DNA of 64,000 nt. Source: Paramecium octaurelia (Eukaryota > Ciliophora > Oligohymenophorea > Peniculida > Parameciidae). The position numbers were made by a program, and so were the translations under genes. Under the pieces are notes generated by a model. The model made no database searches and was not told the DNA's origin. It saw only the letters and a program-made list of their open reading frames with translations. Of this stretch, positions 11,791 through 23,037 are shown one piece after another. The stretch covers positions 325,722 to 389,721 of the forward strand of contig CAJJDP010000108.1 of the NCBI GenBank assembly GCA_905182995.1, in the 5' to 3' direction. The stretch's first letter is position 1. Each line of letters starts with the position of its first letter.

Positions 11791-12540
11791 ATGTCTTACG
11801 ACACTGCACTCACAGTTTTTTCTCCAGATGGATAGCTATTTCAAGTCGAATATGCAATGGAAGCAGTGAAAAGGGGATTGTGTTGTGTTGGAGTAAGAGG
11901 AAAGGATGTCATAGTTCTGGGTGTAGAGAAAAAGGCAACATCAAAACTCTAAAATGTTAAAACAATTAAGAAGGTGTATTAGTTGGGTAGCAATTTATTC
12001 AAATGATAGACAACAACTTATGTATGACATTTTCTGGGTTAAATGCTGATGCAAGAATATTGGCAAATCAAACTAGATTATAATGCCAATAGTACAAAAT
12101 TTATTACGAGGATGATCCTTCAGTTGATTACATTGCTAAATTTACAAGCTAATAATAATAGAAATTCACCTAAAGAGGTGGAGCAAGACCTTATGGTATT
12201 TCAACATTAATTGCCGGATTTGATAATCAAAATAAGCCAAAGTTATTTTAGACGGATCCTTCTGGAGCTTGTTCAGAATGGAAGGCTACCTCTCTGGGAA
12301 AGAGTGCGAAATAAGTGAAGGATTTCTTAGAGAAGCACTGGAGGGAAGGATTGCATGAGAAGGATGCTCTTCTACTGACAACTAAAGTATCGGAATATGG
12401 TATATGTCAAGGCTTTGATGGATGTAGTTGAAAGTGGAAATAAAAACATTGAGTTGTGTGTGATTAGGAGGAACACATGCTGGTTTTTGAGTGAAACAGA
12501 AGTGGAGGAGTTGACAAAAATAACAGCATAGATCTAATGA
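11791..12540 (+). CDS. 20S proteasome subunit alpha4 (PSMA7-like)
   Basis: A 233-residue protein with introns of 23 and 25 nt. The N-terminal signature [20 protein letters not shown] identifies a proteasome alpha subunit. [48 protein letters not shown] and LFQTDPSG match alpha4/PSMA7 most closely. Alpha subunits form the gated outer rings of the 20S core in nucleus and cytosol. The second intron ends in CAAG: only that junction restores the conserved [15 protein letters not shown] segment. The C-terminus is short (ending KITAQIQ) and lacks the Lys-rich tail of animal PSMA7. Confidence 0.94.
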
Positions 12541-12726
12541 TTATAATATACATTAAATAATTAAACAAATGTGGTTTTGGTTTATTCTGTGATAGAAAAA
12601 TAAGTAATAGAGATTAATTAAAAAAATTATTAGATGATTTATAATTATATGGTATTAATTTTATTGTTATAATTAATAATATATATCATAATTAATTATA
12701 TTCTGAAATCTAAAATATAATAATTA

Positions 12727-14324
12727 ATGAAATAGGAATTATGGGATGATTTGCATTTGGCAAATGAAAAATCTATTACTAAAATTTTAGAGGCAGGAGA
12801 ACAAGTATTATTTTCTAGTCTACTCTATAAATTCAATGAAGTCAATAAAAGACAAGAGAGAACATTGCTCATAACAACTCATAATCTATACAATCTATCA
12901 AAATTGACTGTGAAAAGAAAAATACCTATCAAAAGGGTTTATGGAATTACTATTGGTTTAATTGGTACAGAATTCGTGGTACATGTGCCTGGAGAATATG
13001 ACTATAGATATTCAAGTTCTGAGCGAAGAGATTAAGCAGTGTTGAGCATAATAAAGGCCTATTGTTTATAACACAGAGGCACTGCATTGCCAGTCTTCTA
13101 CAAAGATGAACTCACGCTTACAGCATACACAACAACAAAAGTGGATAAAAGAAAGGGCATAAATAGATTACCAACAACTGGTTCAGAATTAATGAATGAG
13201 GATTAATTCAGAAAGAGGATAGATTCATAAACAGAAGAACGGTTGCAGACTCGCGCAAAGACTTCGACACTCTACGCAAAGTAGAAAGGAGAGGCAGTAA
13301 CAATTGATGACTTTGACCTAATAAAAGTGTTGGGAAGAGGAGCTTATGGAAAGGTGATGTTAGTGGAGAAGAAAAGTGACAAATAATATTATGCTATGAA
13401 ATCAATTAGAAAAGAGGATGTAGCTGATCCAGAATAATTAGAACACACAAAAACAGAAAGATTGGTATTGGAACATGTGAATCATCCATTCCTTGTAAAT
13501 TTGCATTGGGCATTTCAAACACCTGAAAAATTGTTTTTTGTTACTTAGTTTATGAAGGGTGGTGAACTATTTTAGCATCTCAAACATGTTAAACGATTTG
13601 ATGAAAGCAGGACAAGATTTTATGTTTCAGAAATTGTAAATTCGTACCCTTATTTTCATTATAGGTATTGGCATTAGAACATTTGCATTAGAAAAATATC
13701 ATTTACAGAGATCTGAAACCAGAGAATGTTCTATTGGATGAAATAGGCCATATTTGTTTGACAGATTTTGGAATGGCCAAAATGTTGAAGAAAAATGAAC
13801 TTGCCAAATCATTCTGTGGAACACCTGAATATCTAGCTCCTGAAATACTTCTTGAAGTTGGCCATTCGTAATCTGCTGATTGGTGGGCATTAGGTATACT
13901 AACATATGAGATGCTATATGCATTACCTCCATTCTACAATAAAAACTAAGATATGATGTTTAAATAGATCCAAACCAAAGAAATTACATTCCCAACCACG
14001 CCACCACTCTCCAACGAGGCTAAAGATTTTATTTATAAAGTAAGTATCCCATTAATGTAGTTAACAATCAAAGATCCAAAGTAAAGATTAGGTGCAGTTA
14101 AAGTTGATGAAGTAAAAAATCACCCATGGTTCAAAGGAATTAATTGGGAAAAACTCTTGAAGAAAGAGATTGATACTCCTTTCAAACCTTAGATCTAAGG
14201 AGAGGCTTGGATTGATAATTTCGATAAACAATTTACAATAGAAGAAGCAATCAATTCATATGCCCCTGAAAATAATCTAGTCAACCAAGACGAATTTAGA
14301 GAATTTGACTATTATTAAAAATGA
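12727..14324 (+). CDS. AGC-family Ser/Thr kinase with N-terminal PH-like domain
   Basis: A 515-residue protein with introns of 29 and 21 nt. Residues about 20-110 ([37 protein letters not shown]) look like a PH-type fold of the kind seen in myosin I tails. The kinase domain, about residue 195 onward, has [24 protein letters not shown] and activation loop [12 protein letters not shown], so it should be active. The tail ends in FREFDY, a hydrophobic motif with Asp where most AGC kinases carry a phosphorylated Ser/Thr. The PH-like domain suggests membrane recruitment. Confidence 0.9.
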
Positions 14325-14353
14325 ATTGAAATACAGATTTCAGTATAATAGAA

Positions 14354-15697
14354 TCACTTATTAATTATGAATTTATGCTAAAGTAGTTCCTAAGCAGTAG
14401 GTCTTAATAAATGATCCCTTTATAAACATAATCTAATAAATTAACTTAGAACTTCATCTAAATCCTCAGGTATCCTTGGAAGAGCATCCTCAGAAATTAT
14501 TAAGAGTAAAGCACTTAATGGATTATCGAAATTGTGTTCATGCCAAGGTTTCTTCCCTGTTGCCATCTCAAGAACAGTGCATCCAAATGACCAAATGTCA
14601 CTTGCTCTACAATTTTCATCCTAACTAGCCACCTTTAAAATTAGGAGATCTATTTACCTCAGGAGCCATATACGGAATGCTTCCCTTTAAAGAATGCAAT
14701 ATGTCCCCTCCTTGCTTAGATCTCGATATAGTTTTCTCTTTGATTTTACTACACCCAAAGTCTCCTAGCTTCACCTCTCCATTCACTCCTAATAAAACGT
14801 TGCCCCCCTTTATGTCTCTATGAATTATATCATTATCATGGAGATAGGCTATGGCTGATAACAATTATTCAGAATATGTACGAACTGTGTTAATACTCAA
14901 AGGACCAAATTTCTCAGTCAATTAGGTTAAAGTTCCTACTTTATAATAAGGATTAACCTTAAGACATATACTCTAAATAGAGTAACCAGTACTCTTCATT
15001 TTATTGGCTCCATGCATATCTAATGATGTTGTTATGTTTAATTCTCTTCAATAAATCGATTTCGCTTTTCAATCCCTACAAATCCTCCTATTCAAAATCT
15101 CCCTTCAGATTAATTTTCTTAACCGCATAGATTTTGCCTGTTTTGTTTTCCTATGCAATGTACACTTATCCAAAGGATCCTGCACCTATCATATCTCCTT
15201 CAGTAAAGCTTGGATTTTAAGTAGAAAAATTGAATTATGAATATGTAGATGAATCATTAACAATTTTATTTGAACTACTAGATTCTATTGCTTGTTTTTA
15301 AGAACTAGAGAAGGATTGATTCTTCATTGCAGTAAATCTATTTTCCATAAATGATTCGATTTGCGATACAGTCTCTTCCTTTATGATTGTATCATCCTGA
15401 AAGTCTATATTAAGATTGATCAATACCATTGATTGGAAACTCAATCATTCTAATTGCTGGACTTTAAAATTTATTTTCTATCGTCTCCTGTGATTCTGTA
15501 TTGGATTTGATAAATTTGACTTGATGATTTTAGAGTTTGCGAATTATCATCCCTTAAACTTTTGATTTTTTGACTGAAGAGTAGCTTTTCTATTTTTGGG
15601 TATTGTCCGTAACTGGTCTGTTATCCTCTTTCTTCTCGATGGACAACTTTTTCAGTGTCGAAGGTGATCGAAAGGTCTATGTGATTTTTGTTGTCAT
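14354..15697 (-). CDS. MAP3K (STE11)-type protein kinase
   Basis: A 424-residue protein with three introns (22, 22 and 25 nt). The N-terminal 160 residues are polar and Ser/Lys-rich. The kinase domain has IGAGSFGQVY, VKKI, HRDIKGGNVLL, LGDFGCSK, a GSIPYMAPEV activation segment and WSFGCTVLEMATGKKPW, ending RPTAQELLQHKF. The HRDIKGxN and GSxPYMAPEV signatures mark the STE11/NPK1 group. The start is the first in-frame ATG; the frame stays open upstream to about 15780, so an extra 5' exon from the ATG near 15783 is possible. The last intron ends in AAAG. Its stop is 29 bp from the convergent AGC kinase stop. Confidence 0.88.
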
Positions 15698-16391
15698 GGA
15701 GGGATCAATTTTTATTCTTGGAGAAAGAAGCGGAGGCAATCCAGTGTTATTATAGACCTTCGGTTTGCTTTTATCTAGAACTCATATTTCTTAATACTTT
15801 ATATATCCCCTCTTTTAAGAATCGAATTCATTTTCTAATTATATTATATTTTAATATTACCATTTGAATACTTCAATAATTTAATACAGACGTGCCCTAA
15901 GAATGTATTATAATAAAATACCTCATTCTTCAATAATGATTATATAGATACATTTTGCTTCATTAAAAGCACAATAATTAAATTACTATTTCTTTATACT
16001 TTATTTTTGAAACCATAATATTTGAATCATTAATAATATATATTTTTATGAAAATATACGAATTTTAGATGCTCGGTTGATTCAGAAGAATTTTAACTTA
16101 AACTTTAACATAAACTCAACCTAAAATTAATGTTATCTTACAAATTCTATGTTTGAAGACTACTTAAAAATGTTCTCCATAATAATTACAGTACGATAAC
16201 TTAAATTTAAATATGGTAACAATCAGAAACTTAAAAAATATTAAGGATTGTTATTAAAAATTGATTAATTATTTATACTACATCATCTCAAATTAAGTAT
16301 TATTAAATGAACTAACTTCATTAAAAGAATAATTATTTTAATTTACCAAAATAGTAAGGATAATTTTAATATTAGACTGAGTAATTTAATA
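15698..16391. other. AT-rich intergenic region
   Basis: About 700 bp of A/T-rich sequence with no convincing frame on either strand; its first part may be 5' sequence of the kinase gene. No RNA gene seen. Confidence 0.45.
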
Positions 16392-16700
16392 ATGAATAAC
16401 TATTATTAGGAAATAGATGCAGATTAAAAAGATTACTGAGGAGATGTCAGGCATAAGTAACGTAATCCATCGAAAGTGATGTGGCTATTAAGGATGCCAT
16501 TCCTAAGCAAGAGATTAGGATATTTCACAACAGAAATAGATGACTTAGATATGAATTTATATTAATAATTTGTCTAATCATAAATAAATTAAATACTCAA
16601 CTGGAAGTTTGTTATTCAACTCTATTTAAATAAAAATGCCTTATAAATATTAAAAGACGATAAAATAAGATTTTTGTTTATTAAAAATTTAATTAATTGA
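16392..16700 (+). other. Open frame with one internal TGA
   Basis: From ATG at 16392 a frame of 102 codons runs to TGA at 16698-16700 with only one internal TGA (16437-16439). No short intron can remove it, because no GTA donor precedes it within the frame. The part after an internal ATG (about 16482) would give a basic protein of about 70 residues starting MWLLRMPFLSKRLGYF. GC content is locally higher than in the flanks. It may be a short gene using the internal ATG, a decayed gene, or chance. Confidence 0.3.
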
Positions 16701-16714
16701 CATTGTTAAAAAAA

Positions 16715-17359
16715 ATGGGAACATGTGCTTAATGCAATTCAAAGATAGAAATTGTAGAGAGCGACCCTTTGATTTCTAAACAAAGTGTATTTTATAAATT
16801 AAAAGAATTGAACCAAAATACAAAATCAACAATTTTTCTGACAATGAGAAGCAATAAGAAAATTGATAATGAAAATTTGGGTGATCAATCTTTCTAAGTT
16901 AGTGAAGTAAATGATGAACAATCAGATGTTAAGAATATACATGGGAGTGTGAAATTACGACAGAGAACATATAGTTTTCAAGAATAACAAATCTAGTAGG
17001 TTCATTTCCAACTCAACGATCAAAATGATTCTGCCAAGGTTAGGTGTTTCAGATTTACAGATCCTAATATCCCAAGAAATTTATCAAATTCCTCCAGTTC
17101 CAATAGTCAGTTTAAAGAATTCAATGCACATTTCAAAAAAAGTGACAAATAAATTATTGAATCTGATGAAAGCAAATCAATAAAAAGTATACTCAAAAAA
17201 GAGCCAAGACAAAAGAGTGAAACCAAATCAGTCCGTTTTGCTAAAAATATCTCCACTAGTCAAACAAGGATAAAATCTAAATCATGTCATCACAAATAAC
17301 ATAAAAAGAAAAAGAAAATTTTAAATTAAATTCAAAGATATGAAAATTATTAATTTTGA
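16715..17359 (+). CDS. Candidate PP1-docking regulatory protein, 214 aa
   Basis: A single-exon gene starting MGTCAQC, which suits N-myristoylation and palmitoylation at the membrane. The middle is Ser/Asn-rich and probably disordered. Residues 158-161 are SILK and residues 171-175 are KSVRF, nine residues apart. These match the SILK ([GS]IL[RK]) and RVxF consensus motifs by which several regulators dock on protein phosphatase 1. The tail is Lys/His-rich. I recognise no family; the function is inferred from the motif pair only. The start lies 14 bp after the preceding frame. Confidence 0.7.
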
Positions 17360-17422
17360 ATAAGTATCACTTCTTTGATTTGCTACTCCTGTTTTATCCT
17401 CACTTTAGGATTAATTCCAAGA

Positions 17423-17677
17423 ATGTATCTCAATTTTACATTTTTAATTTATAAAGTATTTAAATATTATCAAAAAATTATTCCTTAAATTTTTATAGAA
17501 TATATCATTTTTTCAAATTATATTGTTTCTATGTATCCTGAGCTAAAATTTCCTGATGTCTACTTATTATTTTTGAAAAATAACCTTCCTAAAATTCAAT
17601 TATATCTATTGGCTTTATCATCCCTACCTCAATTTTAATCACTTTATTCCCACATCCTTTATTGCTTTGTGACCTGA
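17423..17677 (+). CDS. Possible small hydrophobic protein, 84 aa
   Basis: An open frame of 84 codons in an otherwise non-coding gap, with a hydrophobic Ile/Tyr/Phe-rich first half and SLPQFQSLYSHILYCFVT at the end. No homology recognised. AT-rich codons alone can produce such a frame, so it may not be real. Confidence 0.25.
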
Positions 17678-18037
17678 CTCGAATTTTCAACAAGCAGGAA
17701 TGAATTTCATGAAAGACAGAAATAAATCATGAAATTCTCATTTTAAACTAATAATTTACATAGACCAATGTCAAATGCCATAATTTAAACTTATTATATA
17801 TATAAATATAAATATATCACCTCATATTCGTATAGTCTCATAGAATCATTATTTTAATTATTAAGATACTACTTTTAGCAGTAAACAGAATTTTGGATAA
17901 AGGTGATACATTATTGATATATTTTTTAACTATAAGAGGATTTTTCTAAATTGATTGTGAATATCTGTTTAGAAGAATTTATAATAATAGTTGATTCTTT
18001 AATTATTTATTACTAAATTAATTTAATTTATCGTTAA

Positions 18038-18461
18038 ATGTTTGTTTGTTGTGGTAAGAAGAAGAAGGATCGTAAGCATTTATCCTTAGGAAATCTAAAT
18101 TAGTTAAATTTAATTTGTTAAGATGGTCTTTATTTCGATAGGAATTTGAAGATAATAACAGAATATAATAAAACTAATGTATATTGATTGTTTATGTGTA
18201 GGTAAGTGAAATAGGGAATAAAGAATGCAAGTATTACTGTCCAATCTGCTTCAAATATTATGATTGTATGGATAATAGATTAAGTTAGGTATGTTACGAT
18301 CAACCTGCTGTTCGAATTATGTTTGTCATATCTGTGCGGTGTAATCTTTAACAAATAAAATGTATAATTGTCATTACTGCCGGAATGAGCATTGCAAGTA
18401 CGTGGATGTAGATCCAAATCAATAGTTAAAAGTATATACAGATTCACACTATAAATTATGA
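18038..18461 (+). CDS. Small RING-like zinc-binding protein, 125 aa
   Basis: Two 23-nt introns give 125 residues. The start is MFVCCGKKKKDRK, a Cys/Lys-rich membrane-anchor-like N-terminus. From about residue 58 come YYCPICFKYY, then STCCSNYVCHICAVQSL and YNCHYCRNE, a series of Cys pairs and a His that fits a RING or RING-like zinc finger. Such proteins are often E3 ubiquitin ligases. The spacing of the middle ligands is irregular, so a degenerate RING is possible. Confidence 0.72.
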
Positions 18462-18540
18462 AACACTTATATAATAATAATTAATATAAATGAACCAAAA
18501 TAAAATTTTAATATGTTATGATATGTATCTAATGTATTAA

Positions 18541-20264
18541 TCATTCATCAATGGATTTTGAGGCATAATTGATTTCACAATTATAGATTGTTTATAATTC
18601 CTTATTGCTGAGGGTATCGATAGAGTTTAATTGTTGATAGAATCTAAAAATATAATATGAAGCTTATACGAGTCTTATGATTTGGAATCCTTGATAGCAA
18701 TTTTTCCTAATTATTTGAACTTGTTTTAAAGAATTCCAGCTAAATCGCAATGAGTGTTTCTAGCATGACCAGAGGGGAACATAACGAATTGACTATCCAA
18801 ATTCTTGCCATCTTTCAACAAGATTTGAACTCTTGTTGGAATACCTTCGGGATATTTATCATCATATTCTTTTCCACCATGTTCGAACTCTGTTAAGGCC
18901 ATGAGTTTCTAAGAATATAAAATTAATAATATACTCTTGTGTCCTAATTTCTAACAGCTGCATGACTGTAATCAAATGGTGAAAGGAAGAGAGCTTTCCA
19001 AATTTCATTCAAATCATTGGTACTTGATAAGAGTTAATGGAATGATTTTTCAGTGAATGCCTTTCTCAACATAGTTCCCAAGATGTAAACCATTGAGTGA
19101 TCAGCAGATTGTCTTGTGTGAGGATCTCTTTTGGCTGGGTCTCCAATAATTCCGAAAGCTGGTTCATAAGCAGTGACTTTAATTTTATCAATGGAATCAA
19201 TTGAGTAATTTTAGACAAATTTGGTGTCCAAAATAAGCTTTTACAATCCTTCCAAAGCACCAGCAGATTGATGTTCATACAAACCTAATTTGAAATGCAT
19301 TCCCATCACAGCGTAATCATCTCCACTTAATGAGAGGGTAATATCAAAAGGACTGTCTCCCTTAGTCTTTTAGAACAATCTGAAAATGGCTTCTGGGTTA
19401 CGGAAGATATCAGCTGGACCAACAAATCCATTCATTGATCTCTACAAACATTTAATGGCTGCTTCAGTAGAAATGGCAGCTGATGCACCCTTTGAATCTG
19501 ATAATTGATGTCCTGCTCTGATGGCTCTGAATGGGATGTAATGAGCGACAAACATACCAATGGCTGATTCAATTTAAGCTGGAGTAGCTCCCAATAATGC
19601 TCCGTATGTGCAGATTGATGCAATAGCTCCATGAACAACGTGATCTATACAATATAAGAACAATATCAATACCAATTTTGTATGTTTTCAATGAAAATAC
19701 TTCAGCTAATCTTCCTCTGATTTCATCACTCAATACCATAGCCTTAAGTGCTGTCTTTCCATCAATAGTTGCATTTTGTTAAGCAGCTGCAATAACTACT
19801 GGGTAGTAATCATTGTGACCAAATTCACCTGCTCTTCTTGCTGGACTACTAGCATCATATCCAAACACTGTGCCATTTGAATCCCATTCTCTGACAGCTG
19901 CAGAGTTGGCTACGATGGCATTTGTGGCTGGCACCCATAAGTTGCTTCCGAAAACTTTGGCAAATCCAGGCTTTGGTTTTGTGGCTGCTCCAGTCTTGGC
20001 TGCCAATGATTTGGCTTCTTAACTAATATGTTTATTGAAATAGTCATACGCTAAAATAGTTGGGGCATTTGTCTTCAAAGCTAAAGCACTAACACCACAG
20101 AAAACTGAATCTGTGTGGAAGAGTTTACATCTCTCAAGGACTTTCTTACTTGGATTACCATTCTTCATGAATTCTATGGCGTACTCTCCCAACTCTCTTG
20201 CTTGATTCTTGTTGGCTTTTAAGACGACTTGACTGAAGGCACGGCTGATTGTTTGGGTTAACAT
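18541..20264 (-). CDS. PrpD/MmgE-family dehydratase (2-methylcitrate dehydratase-like), mitochondrial
   Basis: A 547-residue protein with three introns (28, 26 and 26 nt). The N-terminus (MLTQTISRAFSQVVLKANK) is an amphipathic mitochondrial presequence. The body follows the PrpD/MmgE pattern: EFGHNDYYPVVIAAA, DHVVHGAIASICTYGALLGA, YIPFRAIRAGHQLSD, GASAAI, MGMHFKLGLYEHQSA and RQSADHSMVYILG. The family covers 2-methylcitrate dehydratase of propionate breakdown and cis-aconitate decarboxylase, so substrate is not certain. A C-terminal part of about 100 residues after FEHGGKEYDDKYPEG completes the fold. Confidence 0.88.
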
Positions 20265-20751
20265 AAATATCTTTTTTATTTACTGCAAATTAAACTCACT
20301 CTCAATTAATATACCGCATCAATATGATGAAATTTAATATGACAATTATTCATATTGATCAATTTATTTACGCAATACGCCATAATTAATTTTTATATGA
20401 AGCATTATGTGAAAAATCTTGTTCCCCAAATTCTCTTCATTTATATCCATAAATCTTACTCTTTCTACATGACTAACACGTAAATTATGATGTGCAGTAA
20501 TAGTTAAATCAATAAAATACGTATATATATATTAATAATCAGACAATCAGAAACTCATAAAAATCTAATACTACTATTGAGTCATTGTTAAATATGTGTA
20601 ATTTATAAGCATATAGACCATTTACTAAAGACTAATTAAGCCACTTATATATTGATAAAATAGAACTACTCAAAGGGATATTTTGATTATAAAATTAACT
20701 ACTTTTTTTCCACACCTTTTTCATTGATTGAATCTTAGGACTTCATTTTTC
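20265..20751. other. AT-rich intergenic region
   Basis: About 490 bp upstream of the dehydratase start, A/T-rich, no coding frame or RNA gene recognised. Confidence 0.45.
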
Positions 20752-21340
20752 TCAATTTATATCAATTTCCTCATCATGTTGATTATAAAAATAAACTACC
20801 TCCTTAAAATGCTCCAATATCATAATAATTGAATAAAAAATAGAATTATCGGTGATCAAATTATTCTCTTCATTTAGATTACTTCAAAAATCATTAGGCG
20901 TTAACTCTTCTGATTACTATGCTCTTGAATATTTAAATTTCATTATTTTCTAAAATAGAATATTATATAGTTACATCTGTATCTTCTCAAAAATTCAAGA
21001 AGGCATTCATAATTATCCCTTACTATGCAGTTCTTGTTGTATATTTGTAACTTGTTATTCGTATACCAATTAAATAACCTCTTCACTTTTTCTATTATAA
21101 AATATTGACAGATACGTTGTTGTAATTTTTCTCTATATCGTAGACTGAATGATCAAGCTTATCATTAATTGAATTGAGAGGACATTCAATACTTAAAGTC
21201 CAAAAGTACGTCTTTGTTGATTCCATAAATAGTATTAGAGGAGTCAATGGAAATTAGAAAGATGGTGGGTTTCTCCAACTAATTAGTAGAACTCTATTAC
21301 GTTGAAGGAGATCTAAAGATGAGTATTTTGAATTTTAGAA
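20752..21340 (-). CDS. Probable multi-exon gene, structure unresolved
   Basis: The minus strand holds several protein-like stretches in different frames: LEKPTIFLISIDSSNTIYG (about 21270-21210), REKLQQRICQYFIIEKVK and NKNCIVRDNYECLLEFLRRY (about 21130-20970), and YSIIMILEHFKEVVYFYNQ (about 20840-20775), ending at TGA 20752-20754. At least one good intron lies between (GTAACTATATAATATTCTAT...TAG, near 20950-20974). I could not find one consistent start and splice pattern, so this may be a gene with unusual introns or a decaying one. No family recognised. Confidence 0.35.
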
Positions 21341-21392
21341 GTGTATAGTATAAAATTAAAATTTTAATATTTTCCACCAAAATCTCAGGGAT

Positions 21393-23009
21393 ATGTTGAT
21401 TCTTTGTTTTCTGATAGGATTATGTTCTAAGGGGTTGACGAAGGAGTTTTCAATGTATTAGAATGATGAATAGGTGCTTGATAGTTTTTCTTAATTTGGA
21501 ATAATTTTGGGATCAAATATAACCTATGAAAGTGCAACAGATTAACCCTGCTACATAATAAATTAAAAGTTAAAGAATAAGCAATCAGAAGAAATCATTC
21601 TAGTACCCTAATTTAAGGAGGATGCCTTTAGCAATTTTTACAATGATGGATAATTAAATGGGGATATAAATTTTATAGTATAAATTGTACAAATTTCGAC
21701 AGGGGCAATAGTATTGACTAATCAAGGAGAGTTGATTTATTTAAAATTAGTAGAGAATCGGTTTAAATTAGTTGAATCAAAGATGTTATCTATTAATAAT
21801 GAACAATTCCTCAAACCTGTGTATATGTAATACATCTATAAATCGAATGAATTGTTGATAATCCTGAATGGCGAAACCTTGAAGATAAGAATGGAACAAG
21901 AAGGTGAATCTATATTTGGTGAGATTCTGAAGATCTACGATGTTTTTTTAACAGATCAGATAAGGAGCGTGGCATTTATAGAGGACCTCTTATTTGTGGC
22001 ATCAGGAGAATAGGGATTGCATGTTTATTTGGTGAGTAAGAGAGTGTTTGAGTAGATACAATGTACGATCGAATTCAGAAACATCACAGATTTAAGAGTG
22101 TTTTAGGAGAATTCAATTTACTTTATTTTTGCCCTTGATTACGAGAAAGGCATAAAGGTGATCACTTTCAATGGCAAAACCTCATTGTTTTACGAAAATA
22201 AAAAATTAACTAATATTCCATTTCGAGGAGAGATAATTGATTTATACTAAGATGTCTTAATGGTTGTGGAGGAATAGGAAAATGAATCAATAATTCATGA
22301 GTTGCAAATTTCATATGTGAACAACACTTGGAAATTGGTGCATTAGCATTAAGCATAGAAATACATTCAGGATATTGAAATGACAGAGAATTATGCGATA
22401 ATTATAGGGAGAAATGGACATGAAATAATCTACCATTCTCTGCCTTCTTATGATATTAAAATTTAGGATAAGATCATCATACCTGGATTACAGAAGCTTT
22501 TCTTTCTCAATCAGACGGAGTCCAATAACATTCAGATGTTTGGAGTTACGAAGCATAAGTTCTTCACTACAAGACTCCAATTGTTTCCTCAATTCATTAG
22601 TTGTTTCTATAGCAAAGAAGAAGATGAGATCAGGTTTACCTACCATCAGAACTCAACGAAATGTCCTGGTTCATCTAAAAGTAGACTTTGCCATTTCAAA
22701 TAAAACTACACAATACAATTCGTTCATCCTGTTCTTACTTCTGAATAATCAATTTATGTGTATATTACCTGTTTGGGTATTGTGGCAATCTTTGTACTGG
22801 TCTTGGGCTTACTGATTAAAGAATTCAAGAGGTACTAATATTTTGTAAGACTTCACAACTCAAAAGAGTTATACCATCAATAAAGTGGTAGTCAAGCACA
22901 ACCTACTCATGACATCTACGCTTTAAACTCATTTGATAGTCCATTGAAAGTGAACAAGCATACTTATGTACCTTCCATTCCTGTATAAAATGACTAAAAG
23001 ATTGAATGA
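21393..23009 (+). CDS. Single-pass membrane protein, paralog A
   Basis: An intronless gene of 538 residues. A signal peptide (MLILCFLIGLCSKG) is followed by about 430 residues rich in beta-strand-like segments of alternating hydrophobic residues. One membrane helix near the C-terminus (VYITCLGIVAIFVLVLGLLI) and a cytoplasmic tail of about 60 residues complete it. A segment such as YAIIIGRNGHEIIYHSLP recurs almost unchanged in the downstream gene, so the two are tandem paralogs. The ectodomain may be a beta-propeller, inferred only from strand-like periodicity. I know no named family for it. Confidence 0.75.
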
Positions 23010-23037
23010 AAATATAAAATTAAATAATTTTAATTGT

